Below, piece after piece: positions 31,134 to 40,123 of a stretch of 44,980 bases of DNA. The notes under the pieces were generated by a model. That model searched no databases and had not been told where the DNA came from. It saw nothing but the letters and a program-made list of their open reading frames with translations. The stretch lies in the IMG/VR virus record IMGVR_UViG_3300028883_000072, positions 1-44,980 of that record, one strand, 5' to 3'. Position 1 is the first letter of the stretch; the number at the start of each line of letters is the position of its first letter. The position numbers and the translations under genes were made by a program. Source of the DNA: a virus.

Positions 31134-31853
31134 ATGCCGCGTAAACGTCAGAAGTCAACGGGAGACACCGCGAGGAAGTCAGGCAGGAAGGCTCTGTATC
31201 TCGAAATGCCGATTGACGTGATCGAGATGCTCAACGAGCGGGTGGAGGAGTTGGGGTGCTCTAAGGTTGGGTACTTGACCGAGCTCATTCGTCGGGAGGG
31301 GGTCGCGGCCGGGAAGAGCAGCAGCGAGCCGCTTCCTGTCTGGACGGATGAGTTCGATCCCGACACTGGCAAGCCGGTCAAGAAGGCCGGGGCGCGGGCC
31401 AGTGCGGACGGCGTGACGCTGGATCGTCTGCTCGACAAAGCGCTGAAGGAGGCGTTCGAGGACGATCCGGAAGTGATCAAGGCTCTTGACAACAAGACGC
31501 TCGCGAACTTGATCGCCGCCCGGGCGCCGAAACCGAAGCAGGAAAACGAGGAACTGGAGGCATCCTATCTCAGCCTCACAAACGCGCTGAAGGGCCTTCC
31601 GGATGTCGAGGACATCGACGCCGAACTGCGGCGCACGAAGATGCGGCTGGAGCGTGCGCTTATTGAGAGGCGGGAGGCCATGTTCAAGACACAGATGGCG
31701 GAGAGAAAGCTGCCGAAGTCGGACAGAGAGGAGTACGAAAAAGCGGTAAAGGAGTTCAAGGCCGAGGTGAGAGAGTACCTTCTTGACCAGAGAGCCCGGG
31801 GGCTCGACTGGCACGAGGTTGTCGATTTTAACTTTGAGGAGCTGCTGTCGTGA
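31134..31853 (+). CDS. Probable small terminase subunit with ribbon-helix-helix-like start (239 aa)
   Basis: ATG at 31134 (MPRKRQKSTGDTARK) follows AAAGGAG; longer versions read into the motif-X peptide. After a basic tail, KALYLEMPIDVIEMLNERVEEL and GYLTELIRREG look like a ribbon-helix-helix DNA-binding unit. The C-terminal two thirds are charged helices (EELEASYLSLTNALKG, EYEKAVKEFKAEVREYL). The position two genes upstream of the large terminase and the DNA-binding-plus-coil layout fit a small terminase, but a glycosyltransferase gene intervenes and no family match is certain. Confidence 0.55.
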   Translation: MPRKRQKSTGDTARKSGRKALYLEMPIDVIEMLNERVEELGCSKVGYLTELIRREGVAAGKSSSEPLPVWTDEFDPDTGKPVKKAGARASADGVTLDRLLDKALKEAFEDDPEVIKALDNKTLANLIAARAPKPKQENEELEASYLSLTNALKGLPDVEDIDAELRRTKMRLERALIERREAMFKTQMAERKLPKSDREEYEKAVKEFKAEVREYLLDQRARGLDWHEVVDFNFEELLS

Positions 31854-32788
31854 AGATTACAGTAACCGGATCAAGATTCTGCGTCAGGGCCATGAAGCAA
31901 TTGGTCTCTTTGCGCGTGCTCAAGCAGGACGCCACGCTTTTCTCTCCGCTTGGGGCAGTGGTCCAGGAGGAGTTTCTTCCGTTTATCGGGCCTGTGAGCT
32001 ACTGCATCAACTGGGTGACCGGTCTCGACGCCGCTGATACGGATGTCCTGCATCTCCATTGCGAGCCCTTTCCGAAGGTGCAGGAGCTGGATATGCTGCC
32101 ACGTCCCGCGGTGCTTGACGTGCATGACCTCGACACCATACGAACCGGCGAGGTGTGTGAGAACGAGGCGGCGGCGCTTCGCCACCCGAACGTGGTCGGG
32201 GTGTTGTTTCCGGGTCCGTCTTACGAGAGGCGGGCGCGGGAGCTCATCGACTTTGATGCACCATCTGAGTGGGTTCCATCCGCGGTTCCGCGGGCGTTCA
32301 TTGTCGATCAGCCGCGGCCCTATCTCGGCGGGATAGCCTATCAGGGGGCTCTGTCTGTCCCGTGGGAGACAGGGGTGTTCGCGTACGCAGATTACACCAG
32401 GGCGGTGACCGAGTCCGAGGAGCAGTTCTACTTGTACAGCTCCAACTATCGTGAGAGCCACATGAACTGGTATCAGAATCTTGGCGCGGTATACCGGCCG
32501 AAGCAGACGTATTTCGAGCTTCTCGCCGAGCTGAGTCGGCACGAATACGGCTGGTGCAAAGCGGGGGCTCCCTGCGACCAGTGGAGGTACGCGCTGACGA
32601 ACAAGTTCTTCGAGTACCTGGCCGCCGGCATAGAGCCGCTGGTCGGAGAAAGTATCGACTCGCTTGAGCTCCTCGCCCTAGTTAGCGGCCGCACACGTCC
32701 GGATTTTATCGAAGCGGCGAATGATCTTGCCATGGAGCGCTTTGTCGAAGGGCGCTTACTCCCGTTCTACGAGAAGGTGGCCGGATGA
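31850..32788 (+). CDS. Glycosyltransferase-like (GT-B) protein between terminase genes (312 aa)
   Basis: It overlaps both neighbours by four bases. The pattern fits a GT-B glycosyltransferase: N-terminal KITVTGSRFCVRAMKQ, then DVLHLHCEPFP and AVLDVHDLDTI in the first domain, EWVPSAVP at the hinge, and LTNKFFEYLAAGIEPLVGES (about 247-266) in the donor-binding domain, where the NKxFEYxAAG-like phrase is typical of GT4-type enzymes. It lacks a strict EX7E. Possible targets are virion protein, modified phage DNA bases or host surface sugar. The donor is unknown. Confidence 0.72.
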   Translation: MKITVTGSRFCVRAMKQLVSLRVLKQDATLFSPLGAVVQEEFLPFIGPVSYCINWVTGLDAADTDVLHLHCEPFPKVQELDMLPRPAVLDVHDLDTIRTGEVCENEAAALRHPNVVGVLFPGPSYERRARELIDFDAPSEWVPSAVPRAFIVDQPRPYLGGIAYQGALSVPWETGVFAYADYTRAVTESEEQFYLYSSNYRESHMNWYQNLGAVYRPKQTYFELLAELSRHEYGWCKAGAPCDQWRYALTNKFFEYLAAGIEPLVGESIDSLELLALVSGRTRPDFIEAANDLAMERFVEGRLLPFYEKVAG

Positions 32789-34320
32789 CAGAGCCGAAGT
32801 ACGAGCACGCGCTCAGGAAATTGCAGCACTATTTGCTGAGGTGGCGAGGGGACATTCAGGCTTACGGCCGGGAGGTTTTCGGCCAGGAGCTGACGCACCA
32901 GCAGGTTGCCGCTGCTCGGGAGTTTCTCGGTCACAAGTTCCTTGCTATCCGGTCCGGGCATGGGGTGGGGAAGTCGTTTCTGCTGTCGCTGGTGGTTCAT
33001 TGGTATCTCGACACAAAGCGGGTTCCGGGTCGGCCATGTCGCGTTCCTTGCACCGGGGCAAGCCGTGCTCAGCTCGATGATGTGCTCTGGACCGAGGTCA
33101 ACTCGCTTATGGAGAAGAAGGCGTCGTGGTTCTCCGAGAAGTTTGACATCAACCAGGACCGGTATTATGCGACTGAGTCGGCGAAGGACTGCTTCGCTGT
33201 TCTCCGCACGGCGAGGCGTGAGCAGCCCGACGCATTGCAGGGGTTTCATCAGTGTCTGTATCTCATCGACGAGGGCTCCGGCGTTCCGGACGAGGTCTTT
33301 GAGGTGGCGCAGGGGGCGATGGGCGACGAGGGCGCCATGGGCTTTATGACTGGGAACCCGACTCGCATCGAGGGCTACTTCCACAAGGTGTTTCATGAGC
33401 CGACGATGTGGAAGACGATGCACATGCCCTCGACAGAGTCGCTTACCAGCAGGACGTACGAGTACCGGTATTGCGATGCGCTTGGTAGCGTCCATAAGGT
33501 TCAGGTTCATGGCCGGCAGACAGAGTCCTGGGTCAAGAGCATGGCGGAGGAGCACGGGGAGGGCAGCGCGACGTATCGCGTTCGCGTGCTCGGGAAGTTT
33601 GCGACCATTTCAGAGGATCTCGTCGTCCGGCCAGTGTGGGTCGCCCGGGCAAGAGAGCCTATGCGGGTCCGGTCTGTTGACGCTCGGCGCAAGAAGGTGA
33701 TGGGGGTTGACGTCGCCTGGCACGGCGATGACGCCAGCGCGGCGGTTCTTCGACAAGGAGACTTGGTCTATGCTGTTCATGAGTGGCGCGGGGACGATCC
33801 GTCTATTGTGGCGCTTCGAACGAAGGAGCTGATTTTGGATTGGAAGCCCGATTTCATCTATGTCGATACGATCGGCATTGGGGCTGGTGTCTATTCTATT
33901 CTTCTTCACGAAGGGCTGAAAGTTCGGCGTCTGCTGTCGAACGCAAAGCCCCCGGACGACAACGAGACGCAGTGTCGGTATCTCCGCGATTGGCTTTATT
34001 GGCGGATGCGTAAGGCGTTTCGGCGGGGGCTGGTGTTTGCTCCGGACCAGTTGTCGCTCGAAGATAAGATCTGGAAGGAACTCGGGGATGAGTGCATGCG
34101 CCCGACCTATCAGTACACATCCACACTAAAGTTCCAGGTGGAGTCGAAGGACAAGATGCGAGCTCGCGGCGTAAAGAGCCCGAACCTTGCGGACGCGCTT
34201 GCATTTACGTTCATGACCGACATGGACGAGCCGCGCGCTGGCGGGGGGTGCCAGGACGGCAAAGTGTCGAAGCGGATAAAGCAGCAGATGAACCGCAAGA
34301 GGAATTGGAAGGTGATCTGA
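32785..34320 (+). CDS. terL: Large terminase subunit (511 aa)
   Basis: ATPase: Walker A RSGHGVGKS at 56-64, Walker B LYLIDEGSG with D162-E163, and the coupling motif MTGNPT near 188. RNase H-like nuclease: D308 in MGVDVAWHGDD, D360 in FIYVDTIGIG, and PNLADALAF with a third Asp near 486. This is a complete packaging motor that translocates DNA into the procapsid and cuts concatemers. The start overlaps the glycosyltransferase stop. Together with a P22-like portal it suggests headful packaging, to be confirmed by end mapping. Confidence 0.95.
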   Translation: MTEPKYEHALRKLQHYLLRWRGDIQAYGREVFGQELTHQQVAAAREFLGHKFLAIRSGHGVGKSFLLSLVVHWYLDTKRVPGRPCRVPCTGASRAQLDDVLWTEVNSLMEKKASWFSEKFDINQDRYYATESAKDCFAVLRTARREQPDALQGFHQCLYLIDEGSGVPDEVFEVAQGAMGDEGAMGFMTGNPTRIEGYFHKVFHEPTMWKTMHMPSTESLTSRTYEYRYCDALGSVHKVQVHGRQTESWVKSMAEEHGEGSATYRVRVLGKFATISEDLVVRPVWVARAREPMRVRSVDARRKKVMGVDVAWHGDDASAAVLRQGDLVYAVHEWRGDDPSIVALRTKELILDWKPDFIYVDTIGIGAGVYSILLHEGLKVRRLLSNAKPPDDNETQCRYLRDWLYWRMRKAFRRGLVFAPDQLSLEDKIWKELGDECMRPTYQYTSTLKFQVESKDKMRARGVKSPNLADALAFTFMTDMDEPRAGGGCQDGKVSKRIKQQMNRKRNWKVI

Positions 34321-34393
34321 TTTCGAGGCGATATCGCCGGGTTTTCGGCAATTGACGCATGCTGGCCCCTATGGGTAAGACCATGGAGGTGGC

Positions 34394-36037
34394 ATGCCGA
34401 CCAATCGCACAAGCAACATCCATAAGTTTGATCGCTGGCTTGCGTCTGCGGAGGTTTACGAGTCCAATTGGCGCAAGGACAACGAGTTCAATTTCTCCTA
34501 CTATGACAATGATCAGTGGACCGACGCGGAGGAGGATATCCTCGAGAGTCGGGGTCAGCAGCCGACCACACTGAACGTTGTCCGTCCGACCATCGACATG
34601 GTTCTCGCCCTGGAGCAGTCGAAGCGCTCCGATATGCAAGTTGTCGGGCGGGAAGAGTCGGACGAGGTCATCGCCCGCCTCCTGACAGAGCTTCTGACCC
34701 AGGTCTACGACGAGAACGATATCGACTACTACCTCAGTCGTGTCTTCCGTGAGGGCATCATCGGCGGGCGCGCCTGGGCGCATACTTACCCGGCGAAAGA
34801 CGCCTCCGGACAGGTTTGCGTTCGGGTTGATTGGGTTCCGTGGGAGGAGGTCTTTGTCGATCCCTTCCACCGCCGGCCGGACGGCTCGGACGCCCGCTGG
34901 CAGATTCGTCGTGTCTGGATGGACCGGGACTACGTGAAGAAGAAGTGGCCCGGCAAGAGCGCCGAGGTGGACTCCGCGTTCAACGAGGACTACGAGGGGA
35001 TCGAGTACGAGGGCCAGGTGTCCGCCATGGACCGTGGCCTCAGCTACTACGACAAGAAGACCGACCGTGTCGCTGTTCACTATTGCTGGTATCGGGACGC
35101 GAATCGGGTTCTCAAGCACGTTGTTTTCGCCGAGGAGGTGTTCTTTGTGGGGGGCCCCGAAGGAAAGAACCCCGACCCTTACGGGATCGACACATACCCC
35201 TTCACACCGTTCTACTCCTTCCGGACCCGCAAAGGGCACCCCCGCGGCCTTGTTCGTCTTCTGCGTTCTGTGCAGGATCAGATAAACAAGCTCAACAGCA
35301 AGTACCTGTGGAACATGAGTGCCAATCGTCTGATGTACGAGACTGGCGCAGTGATGGACCCGGACAGTCTTCGAGAGGAGTTCAACCGCCCGGATGGCGT
35401 GGTTGAGCTTGTAGAGGGCGGGATGGGCCGGGTCAGGACCGAAGAGAACTTGCGGGAGAGCTCCTATTTGGCGCAGCATCTTCAGTTCCTATTGGCCATG
35501 GTCCAGCGTATCAGTGGCGTGAACGACTCGATGCTCGGCTATGGGGGCATGAACGAGCGCAGCGCCATGCAGCAGGAGAACCGCATACTCCAGGGCGCGG
35601 CCATGCAAACGCAGATTCTTGAGAATCTGCACTTCACCAAAAAGCAGGTGTCCCGGTCAGTGCTTCGCCTGATAGGCAAGTACTACACCGAGCGGAAGGT
35701 GATTCGGATTGTGCAGCCGAATGGGGAGTGGAAGCACTATGCGATGAACAATCCGACCGGTGAGACTGGCGAGGATGGAAAGCCAATTCTTGAGAACGAG
35801 ATAGGTGATATTCTGAAGTACGACGTGATCATGAAGAGCGTCCCACCGTTCAGCACGACTCGGGAGCGTTCTGCTCAGATCATTTCGGAAGTGGCGAAGG
35901 CCGGCGTTTTGCCGGCTGAGCTGGTTGGCAAGGTATTGATCCAGTTGCTGGACATTCCTCACAAGGAGGAACTCGTTTTCCAACTGGAGCAGGCGATGCA
36001 GGCTGCGCAGGCAGCCGAGCAGTCGCAAGAGACTTGA
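34394..36037 (+). CDS. P22-like portal protein (547 aa)
   Basis: ATG 34394 follows GGAGGT. The order WRKDNEFNFSYYDNDQW, TLNVVRPTIDMVLALEQSKR, GGRAWAHTY, WVPWEEVFVDPFHRRPD, then VRLLRSVQDQINKLNSKYLW and a C-terminal helical barrel part ending in acidic/Gln-rich residues, matches P22-type portals. Twelve copies would form the vertex through which terminase loads DNA and to which the short tail attaches. The length is below that of P22 gp1, whose extra C-terminal barrel appears reduced here. Confidence 0.9.
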   Translation: MPTNRTSNIHKFDRWLASAEVYESNWRKDNEFNFSYYDNDQWTDAEEDILESRGQQPTTLNVVRPTIDMVLALEQSKRSDMQVVGREESDEVIARLLTELLTQVYDENDIDYYLSRVFREGIIGGRAWAHTYPAKDASGQVCVRVDWVPWEEVFVDPFHRRPDGSDARWQIRRVWMDRDYVKKKWPGKSAEVDSAFNEDYEGIEYEGQVSAMDRGLSYYDKKTDRVAVHYCWYRDANRVLKHVVFAEEVFFVGGPEGKNPDPYGIDTYPFTPFYSFRTRKGHPRGLVRLLRSVQDQINKLNSKYLWNMSANRLMYETGAVMDPDSLREEFNRPDGVVELVEGGMGRVRTEENLRESSYLAQHLQFLLAMVQRISGVNDSMLGYGGMNERSAMQQENRILQGAAMQTQILENLHFTKKQVSRSVLRLIGKYYTERKVIRIVQPNGEWKHYAMNNPTGETGEDGKPILENEIGDILKYDVIMKSVPPFSTTRERSAQIISEVAKAGVLPAELVGKVLIQLLDIPHKEELVFQLEQAMQAAQAAEQSQET

Positions 36038-36105
36038 GCGGCTTGTCGGATCGCAGGTAGCGACTCCCGACAGAGTAACAAGGCCGCTCTGAACGAGGTG
36101 AAGCG

Positions 36106-36900
36106 ATGGAAACCGCAGACAAGTTGATCGATTCGCTTGGAGAAAGCGAAGAGCCGGCGAGCGAGCTCCTGCATGATGAGGGGTTCGACCCGGAGCAGGA
36201 CAGCGTGCTCCCCGAGGATTCGGCCGAGAAGGCCCCCGAGGATGAGCAGAGGCCGGAAGAGAAGAAGCCGGAAGAGCCGAGTGAGGCCGACTTGCTCAAG
36301 AAGCAGCTCGAAGAGCTTCAGGCGCAGAACGAGAAGCTGGACAAGCGGTACAAAGACACGCAAGCCTCGTACACGAAAGGGCAGCAGCAGATCGCGGAGC
36401 TTCAGAAGAAGCTCGAGAGCAAAGAGGACTCTTACTTTGCTGAAGAGGAGATTTCCTCTGGGGAAGAAACGCCGCAGCTCGAGTCTCTCCGTAAGGAGAT
36501 CGAAGATATGCGTGCCGATCTTGCCAGGCAGAGGTGGGAGGTGGCCGCGGCTCCGGTCAAGGCCGCGCATGACGACTTCGGAGAGGTCGTCGAGGAGCTT
36601 CTGGCTACTGCCCTTGAGACCGATGCGGCTCTGGCGGAGCGGTACGCTGAGATGGGGAAGACCCCCGAGAATGCGTACAAGCTCGGGAAGGAGCTCAAAG
36701 AGAAGCAAGAGATCCTGAGGGATCCTGAGGCGTACCGAGAGAAACTGAAACAGCAACTCATGGAGGAGCTGAAGAGTACCGAAGAGCCCTCGGAGAAGAA
36801 AAAGCCGGCGCCCGAGCTGCCTGATACCGATATGGGTACGGACAACAGCGCTAAGGGTGCGGCTCCTCCGGAGGGGAGCGTGCTTGACGAGCTCTTCTGA
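36106..36900 (+). CDS. Scaffolding protein (264 aa)
   Basis: ATG at 36106 after GAGGTGAAG. The protein is very acidic and nearly all helix: an Asp/Glu-rich N-terminus, a long coiled coil (ADLLKKQLEELQAQNEKLDKR), a Glu/Lys helix near residues 185-245 and a disordered tail. Position directly between portal and capsid and this composition are typical of internal scaffolds that guide procapsid assembly and then leave. No protease domain is visible in it. Confidence 0.85.
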   Translation: METADKLIDSLGESEEPASELLHDEGFDPEQDSVLPEDSAEKAPEDEQRPEEKKPEEPSEADLLKKQLEELQAQNEKLDKRYKDTQASYTKGQQQIAELQKKLESKEDSYFAEEEISSGEETPQLESLRKEIEDMRADLARQRWEVAAAPVKAAHDDFGEVVEELLATALETDAALAERYAEMGKTPENAYKLGKELKEKQEILRDPEAYREKLKQQLMEELKSTEEPSEKKKPAPELPDTDMGTDNSAKGAAPPEGSVLDELF

Positions 36901-36915
36901 TAGGAGACCAGAAAG

Positions 36916-37983
36916 ATGGCGTATTTCATTCGCGGCACGGGAAGTGACCTCACTCCCATCCAACACTCGAAATCGATCTTCAAGAACTACCTTAAGCAGA
37001 TGTCCTTGAAGGGCCTGATGGGCAAGAAGGGCTCCGGAAAGCCCATCATCGTCGATGACACACTGAAGGCGCAGGCTGGCGACACGATCCGCTACCACTT
37101 CATCCCCCAGGATGACACTGACGGCATCGAGGGCCAGAACGCCAGCGTCAGCGGCAACGAGAGCAGCCTGGACGAGTACTCCATGGACCTGCGTGTCGAC
37201 CAGATCGGCAAGGCGTTTCGCCGTGAAGGCAAGATGACCAAGCAGCGCATCATCTGGGACTTCCGTCCGGAGGCCAAGATGCAGCTGGAGAACTGGTTTG
37301 CCCAGCGCAGCGAGGACTGGCTGTTCCAGGCGATGACCGGTGTCCGCGACGGTATGAGCTACGCCTGGACCGCGACGACCGACTTGGTCAGCGGTACCGG
37401 CCGCTGCATCCGTGCTGACGGTTCGAACGGCTCGGCCGCGGTAACCGCCGCGAACAGCGACAACACCGCGCTTGCCTCCGCGATCAGTGGCTCCGATAAG
37501 ATGAACTGCCGCCTCATTGAGGATGCGGTCATCATGGCTCGTACCGCCGGCACCTACAAGGTCCGCCCGATCAAGGTCGGCCCGAATGGTGAGGAGTTCT
37601 TCATCCTGTTCCTCAGTCTCCAGGCCGCCCGCGATCTTCGCTTCACGGCTGACTGGCTGAATCACGCATACAGCGTGGTGGAGCGCGGGATCGAGAAAGA
37701 TCCGATCGCTCACGGCGCCCTGGGCGTCTGGAACAACGTGATCTTGAAGCCCACCGAGCGGGTTCTGACGTTCGCCGACAGCACCGAGACCATCGCCCGT
37801 AATCTCCTGGTTGGCGCAGACGCTGCCGTCCTGGGCTGGGCTCAGACGATGGACTACTCGGAAGAGGCGCACGAGCACGGTCGCTGGTGGAGAGCCTACG
37901 GCGACGAGATCCGGGGCCAGAAGAAGCTGGCCTTCAACAGCGTCGATTGCGGCGTGGTCCAGGTCGTTACGGCCAGCAACTAA
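36916..37983 (+). CDS. Major capsid protein (355 aa), Phage_capsid_3/DUF4043-like
   Basis: AGGAG precedes ATG 36916. The N-terminal phrase TPIQHSKSIFKNYLKQMSLKG, then KPIIVDDTLKAQAGDTIRYHFIP, LDEYSMDLRVDQIGKAFRR and a long axial helix (EAKMQLENWFAQRSEDWLFQAM), resemble the DUF4043/N4-gp56-like HK97-fold capsid family. The order after portal and scaffold is canonical. Codon use is strongly biased to C/G-ending codons, as expected for an abundant protein. Confidence 0.88.
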   Translation: MAYFIRGTGSDLTPIQHSKSIFKNYLKQMSLKGLMGKKGSGKPIIVDDTLKAQAGDTIRYHFIPQDDTDGIEGQNASVSGNESSLDEYSMDLRVDQIGKAFRREGKMTKQRIIWDFRPEAKMQLENWFAQRSEDWLFQAMTGVRDGMSYAWTATTDLVSGTGRCIRADGSNGSAAVTAANSDNTALASAISGSDKMNCRLIEDAVIMARTAGTYKVRPIKVGPNGEEFFILFLSLQAARDLRFTADWLNHAYSVVERGIEKDPIAHGALGVWNNVILKPTERVLTFADSTETIARNLLVGADAAVLGWAQTMDYSEEAHEHGRWWRAYGDEIRGQKKLAFNSVDCGVVQVVTASN

Positions 37984-37995
37984 GGGAGGTCAATC

Positions 37996-38316
37996 ATGGC
38001 CAGCACAGATGCATCAGGGGCTGTACTCCCTGTTACTCGTAGTTCCCTGGGCGGCGGTCTGTACCTGGCCGCCGGTCGGGCGACGTTCAGTTCCGGAACG
38101 GTCGAGGTAGCTACCGGTCTGAGTCGTGTCGAGCATTTCGCCGCGACACAGATCGGTACGCTCACCGCGACGGAAGCGGTGATCATCCAGGTCGATGAGG
38201 ACTTCCCCGTCGAGAGTGGGACGCTCACTGTAAAAGGGATCGCGGCCGATGTCGGCGGCGCTACCGTTGGCGGGGCCGCAGAGTCCTTCAGTTGGATCGC
38301 AATCGGATACCGATAA
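37996..38316 (+). CDS. Beta-rich capsid-region protein (106 aa), decoration candidate
   Basis: AGGGAGG precedes the ATG, 12 bases after the capsid stop. Ser/Thr/Ala/Gly-rich, alternating hydrophobics (GTVEVATGLSRVEHFAATQ; LTVKGIAADVGGATV), no helices of note. The size and position suit a capsid decoration or head-stabilising protein. No family recognised. Confidence 0.65.
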   Translation: MASTDASGAVLPVTRSSLGGGLYLAAGRATFSSGTVEVATGLSRVEHFAATQIGTLTATEAVIIQVDEDFPVESGTLTVKGIAADVGGATVGGAAESFSWIAIGYR

Positions 38317-38331
38317 GAGGAGAATACAACA

Positions 38332-38952
38332 ATGGCTTCTTTCACTGCCTACACGAAATGCAACACCCCGAACCGGCTGTATACGCCGATTCTCTGGAAG
38401 ACGGTCGACGTTGACCTCTCCAAGAGTGAGATGGCGTCCGCGCTGGCTCAGGGCACCCACGGAATCGCAGATCTCGACGACAACGAGGCTGTGATCGGCG
38501 GCTTCCTGTTCGTCAGCACGGCGTTTGCCGGTGCTACCGCAACCGTTCAGCTCAAGGTCGGTTCGACCGCGCTCACCGGGGCGATCCCGGTGGCAACGCT
38601 GGCTGACGAGACCTACATTCCACTCGGTTTCGGCCTGACTCAGGGCCAGACGGCACTCACGGACAGCACTGGCGCGACCGCCAGCAGTGTCCTTGTCGAT
38701 ACCGCCAGCGGGACCACAGAGGACATTGACGTCAGCGATGTCAATGTCAACTTCGCATCCATCGCCGCTCAGCTCGCGCTGATCAAGACGGATGTGGCCA
38801 AGCTCATCGCTCCGGTGAGCGGCGTGGCAACCGCTTTCGCGACCGCGGCCGACACGGTCGACATGGTTGTGGCAACGGCCGATCTCACGGCCGGTCGGAT
38901 GACCGTCTGCTTGCAGACGATCAATGTCGACAGCTTCACCACCAATGGCTAA
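38332..38952 (+). CDS. Capsid-region structural protein (206 aa)
   Basis: GAGGAG precedes ATG 38332. Beta-type sequence in the first 130 residues (VIGGFLFVSTAFAGATATVQLKV), then a helical segment (IAAQLALIKTDVAKLIAP) and a final beta hairpin. It is cotranscribed with capsid and followed by a strong hairpin that may set the end of the high-level capsid message. Probably virion-associated; exact role unknown. Confidence 0.6.
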   Translation: MASFTAYTKCNTPNRLYTPILWKTVDVDLSKSEMASALAQGTHGIADLDDNEAVIGGFLFVSTAFAGATATVQLKVGSTALTGAIPVATLADETYIPLGFGLTQGQTALTDSTGATASSVLVDTASGTTEDIDVSDVNVNFASIAAQLALIKTDVAKLIAPVSGVATAFATAADTVDMVVATADLTAGRMTVCLQTINVDSFTTNG

Positions 38953-38958
38953 GAGGTA

Positions 38959-38993
38959 GGCGCCCACTTCGGCTTTTAACCGGAGTGGGCGCC
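38959..38993 (+). terminator. Strong hairpin after the capsid gene cluster
   Basis: A 14-bp stem, GGCGCCCACTTCGG with CCGGAGTGGGCGCC (one G-U type pair), with a 7-base loop. No U-run follows (CCTCCGCC), so it is more likely an RNA-stability or partial-stop element separating the abundant capsid message from the tail genes. Confidence 0.55.
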
Positions 38994-39019
38994 CCTCCGC
39001 CGAGCGAGGCGTAACAGAC

Positions 39020-40114
39020 ATGGCTGTTCAGCTTTTTGAGGAGCTTCGAAAGCGCATCCGGCGGGAGTGCCAGGACGAGGACGGCACGTACTGGACCGAC
39101 GACGAGCTTGATGCGTATATAGCGGAGGCGCAGAACGACTTCTGCGAACGGACAGAGTGTCTCAAGACGAACGCGATGATCCCGTCCGCGCAGGATGGCT
39201 TCGTCTACAACCTTCCCGACGACTGCATCGAGCTCAATCGGGTGACTGATGAGGATGATGCGATTCTCGGTATTGTGCGTGCCGACGAGCTTGAGGGTGA
39301 GCTTGGCGGGAATGCCAGCGATTTCTCCGCGACCGGTGACCCGCAGTATGCCGTGATCGGGCTCGATGACCCGAATCAGTTTAGGCTGTACCCGCGCCCG
39401 TCGTCGAGTGCCCTGCCCGACAGGTCCACTTTCACCGGGTTGTGGCACGAGGTGGCAGACATCAACGTTCGCGGCTCCGCGTTTTACGACTGTCGTGGGC
39501 TGTACAGCGACGATAACTGGCTCTTTGCCGGTTTCAGCTATTACAAAGCGTTTGCCGTTCGCCGGCAGGACTGGACGCTGAGAAAGGGCGGTCTCGCTAC
39601 CTCTTTCTATGATGAGACAGGGACTGTGTACGGAGGCCCGCTTGTCAATGCCGAGTCGAGTCCAATAAACATTTACCGGGTTGGTGCGGTCGGGAAAGAC
39701 GGCAGTATTCGCCAGACCTCGAATGTGGACGGGTCCGTTACCGCCGCAGCGAACGCGATGATCGAGGGCCTGTCTATTGGCGGCGGGTATCGCTACTACG
39801 GGGTCAACTTGACTGTCGGGGACGACGTGACCTATCGGGCGGATGAGCTGGTCGAGGCTTCTCCTGTGGAGATCACCTTCGACGGGAACAGCGAGCTGGC
39901 GAAGTACATCGCCTATCATCGGCAGACTGACGTCGTGGCCTTTGCGGTAGATGTCGGAGGTGTCGGGACTCCGAATATCGAGGTGTACGCAGACGACTAT
40001 GACGACACGACTCCGGATCTCGTTATCGACCCGGTGAACGGCATGGACCACGTACTTGGTCTGTTTTACGATATGGATGCGAATCTGTATCTTGTTGGCA
40101 ATGATCCGCGCTGA
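39020..40114 (+). CDS. Head-tail adaptor N-terminal part with beta-propeller-like extension (364 aa)
   Basis: Residues 1-150 read like a podovirus head-tail adaptor: LFEELRKRIRRECQDEDGTYWTDDELDAYIAEAQ, then YNLPDDCIELNRV. The remainder has repeated strand units such as LYSDDNWLFAGF, TDVVAFAVDVGG and HVLGLFYDMDANLYLVG, which look like blades of a beta-propeller. It stops at TGA 40112-40114, and the same frame resumes three codons later as the next gene. The adaptor's usual C-terminal helix is missing here but present at the end of that gene. So this is half of a split or read-through protein. Confidence 0.75.
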   Translation: MAVQLFEELRKRIRRECQDEDGTYWTDDELDAYIAEAQNDFCERTECLKTNAMIPSAQDGFVYNLPDDCIELNRVTDEDDAILGIVRADELEGELGGNASDFSATGDPQYAVIGLDDPNQFRLYPRPSSSALPDRSTFTGLWHEVADINVRGSAFYDCRGLYSDDNWLFAGFSYYKAFAVRRQDWTLRKGGLATSFYDETGTVYGGPLVNAESSPINIYRVGAVGKDGSIRQTSNVDGSVTAAANAMIEGLSIGGGYRYYGVNLTVGDDVTYRADELVEASPVEITFDGNSELAKYIAYHRQTDVVAFAVDVGGVGTPNIEVYADDYDDTTPDLVIDPVNGMDHVLGLFYDMDANLYLVGNDPR

Positions 40115-40123
40115 GGAGTTGTG

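Noticed and set aside
35959-37878. A 639-residue minus-strand frame
   Set aside because: Antisense to portal, scaffold and capsid genes; Leu/Arg-rich shadow of their codon bias.
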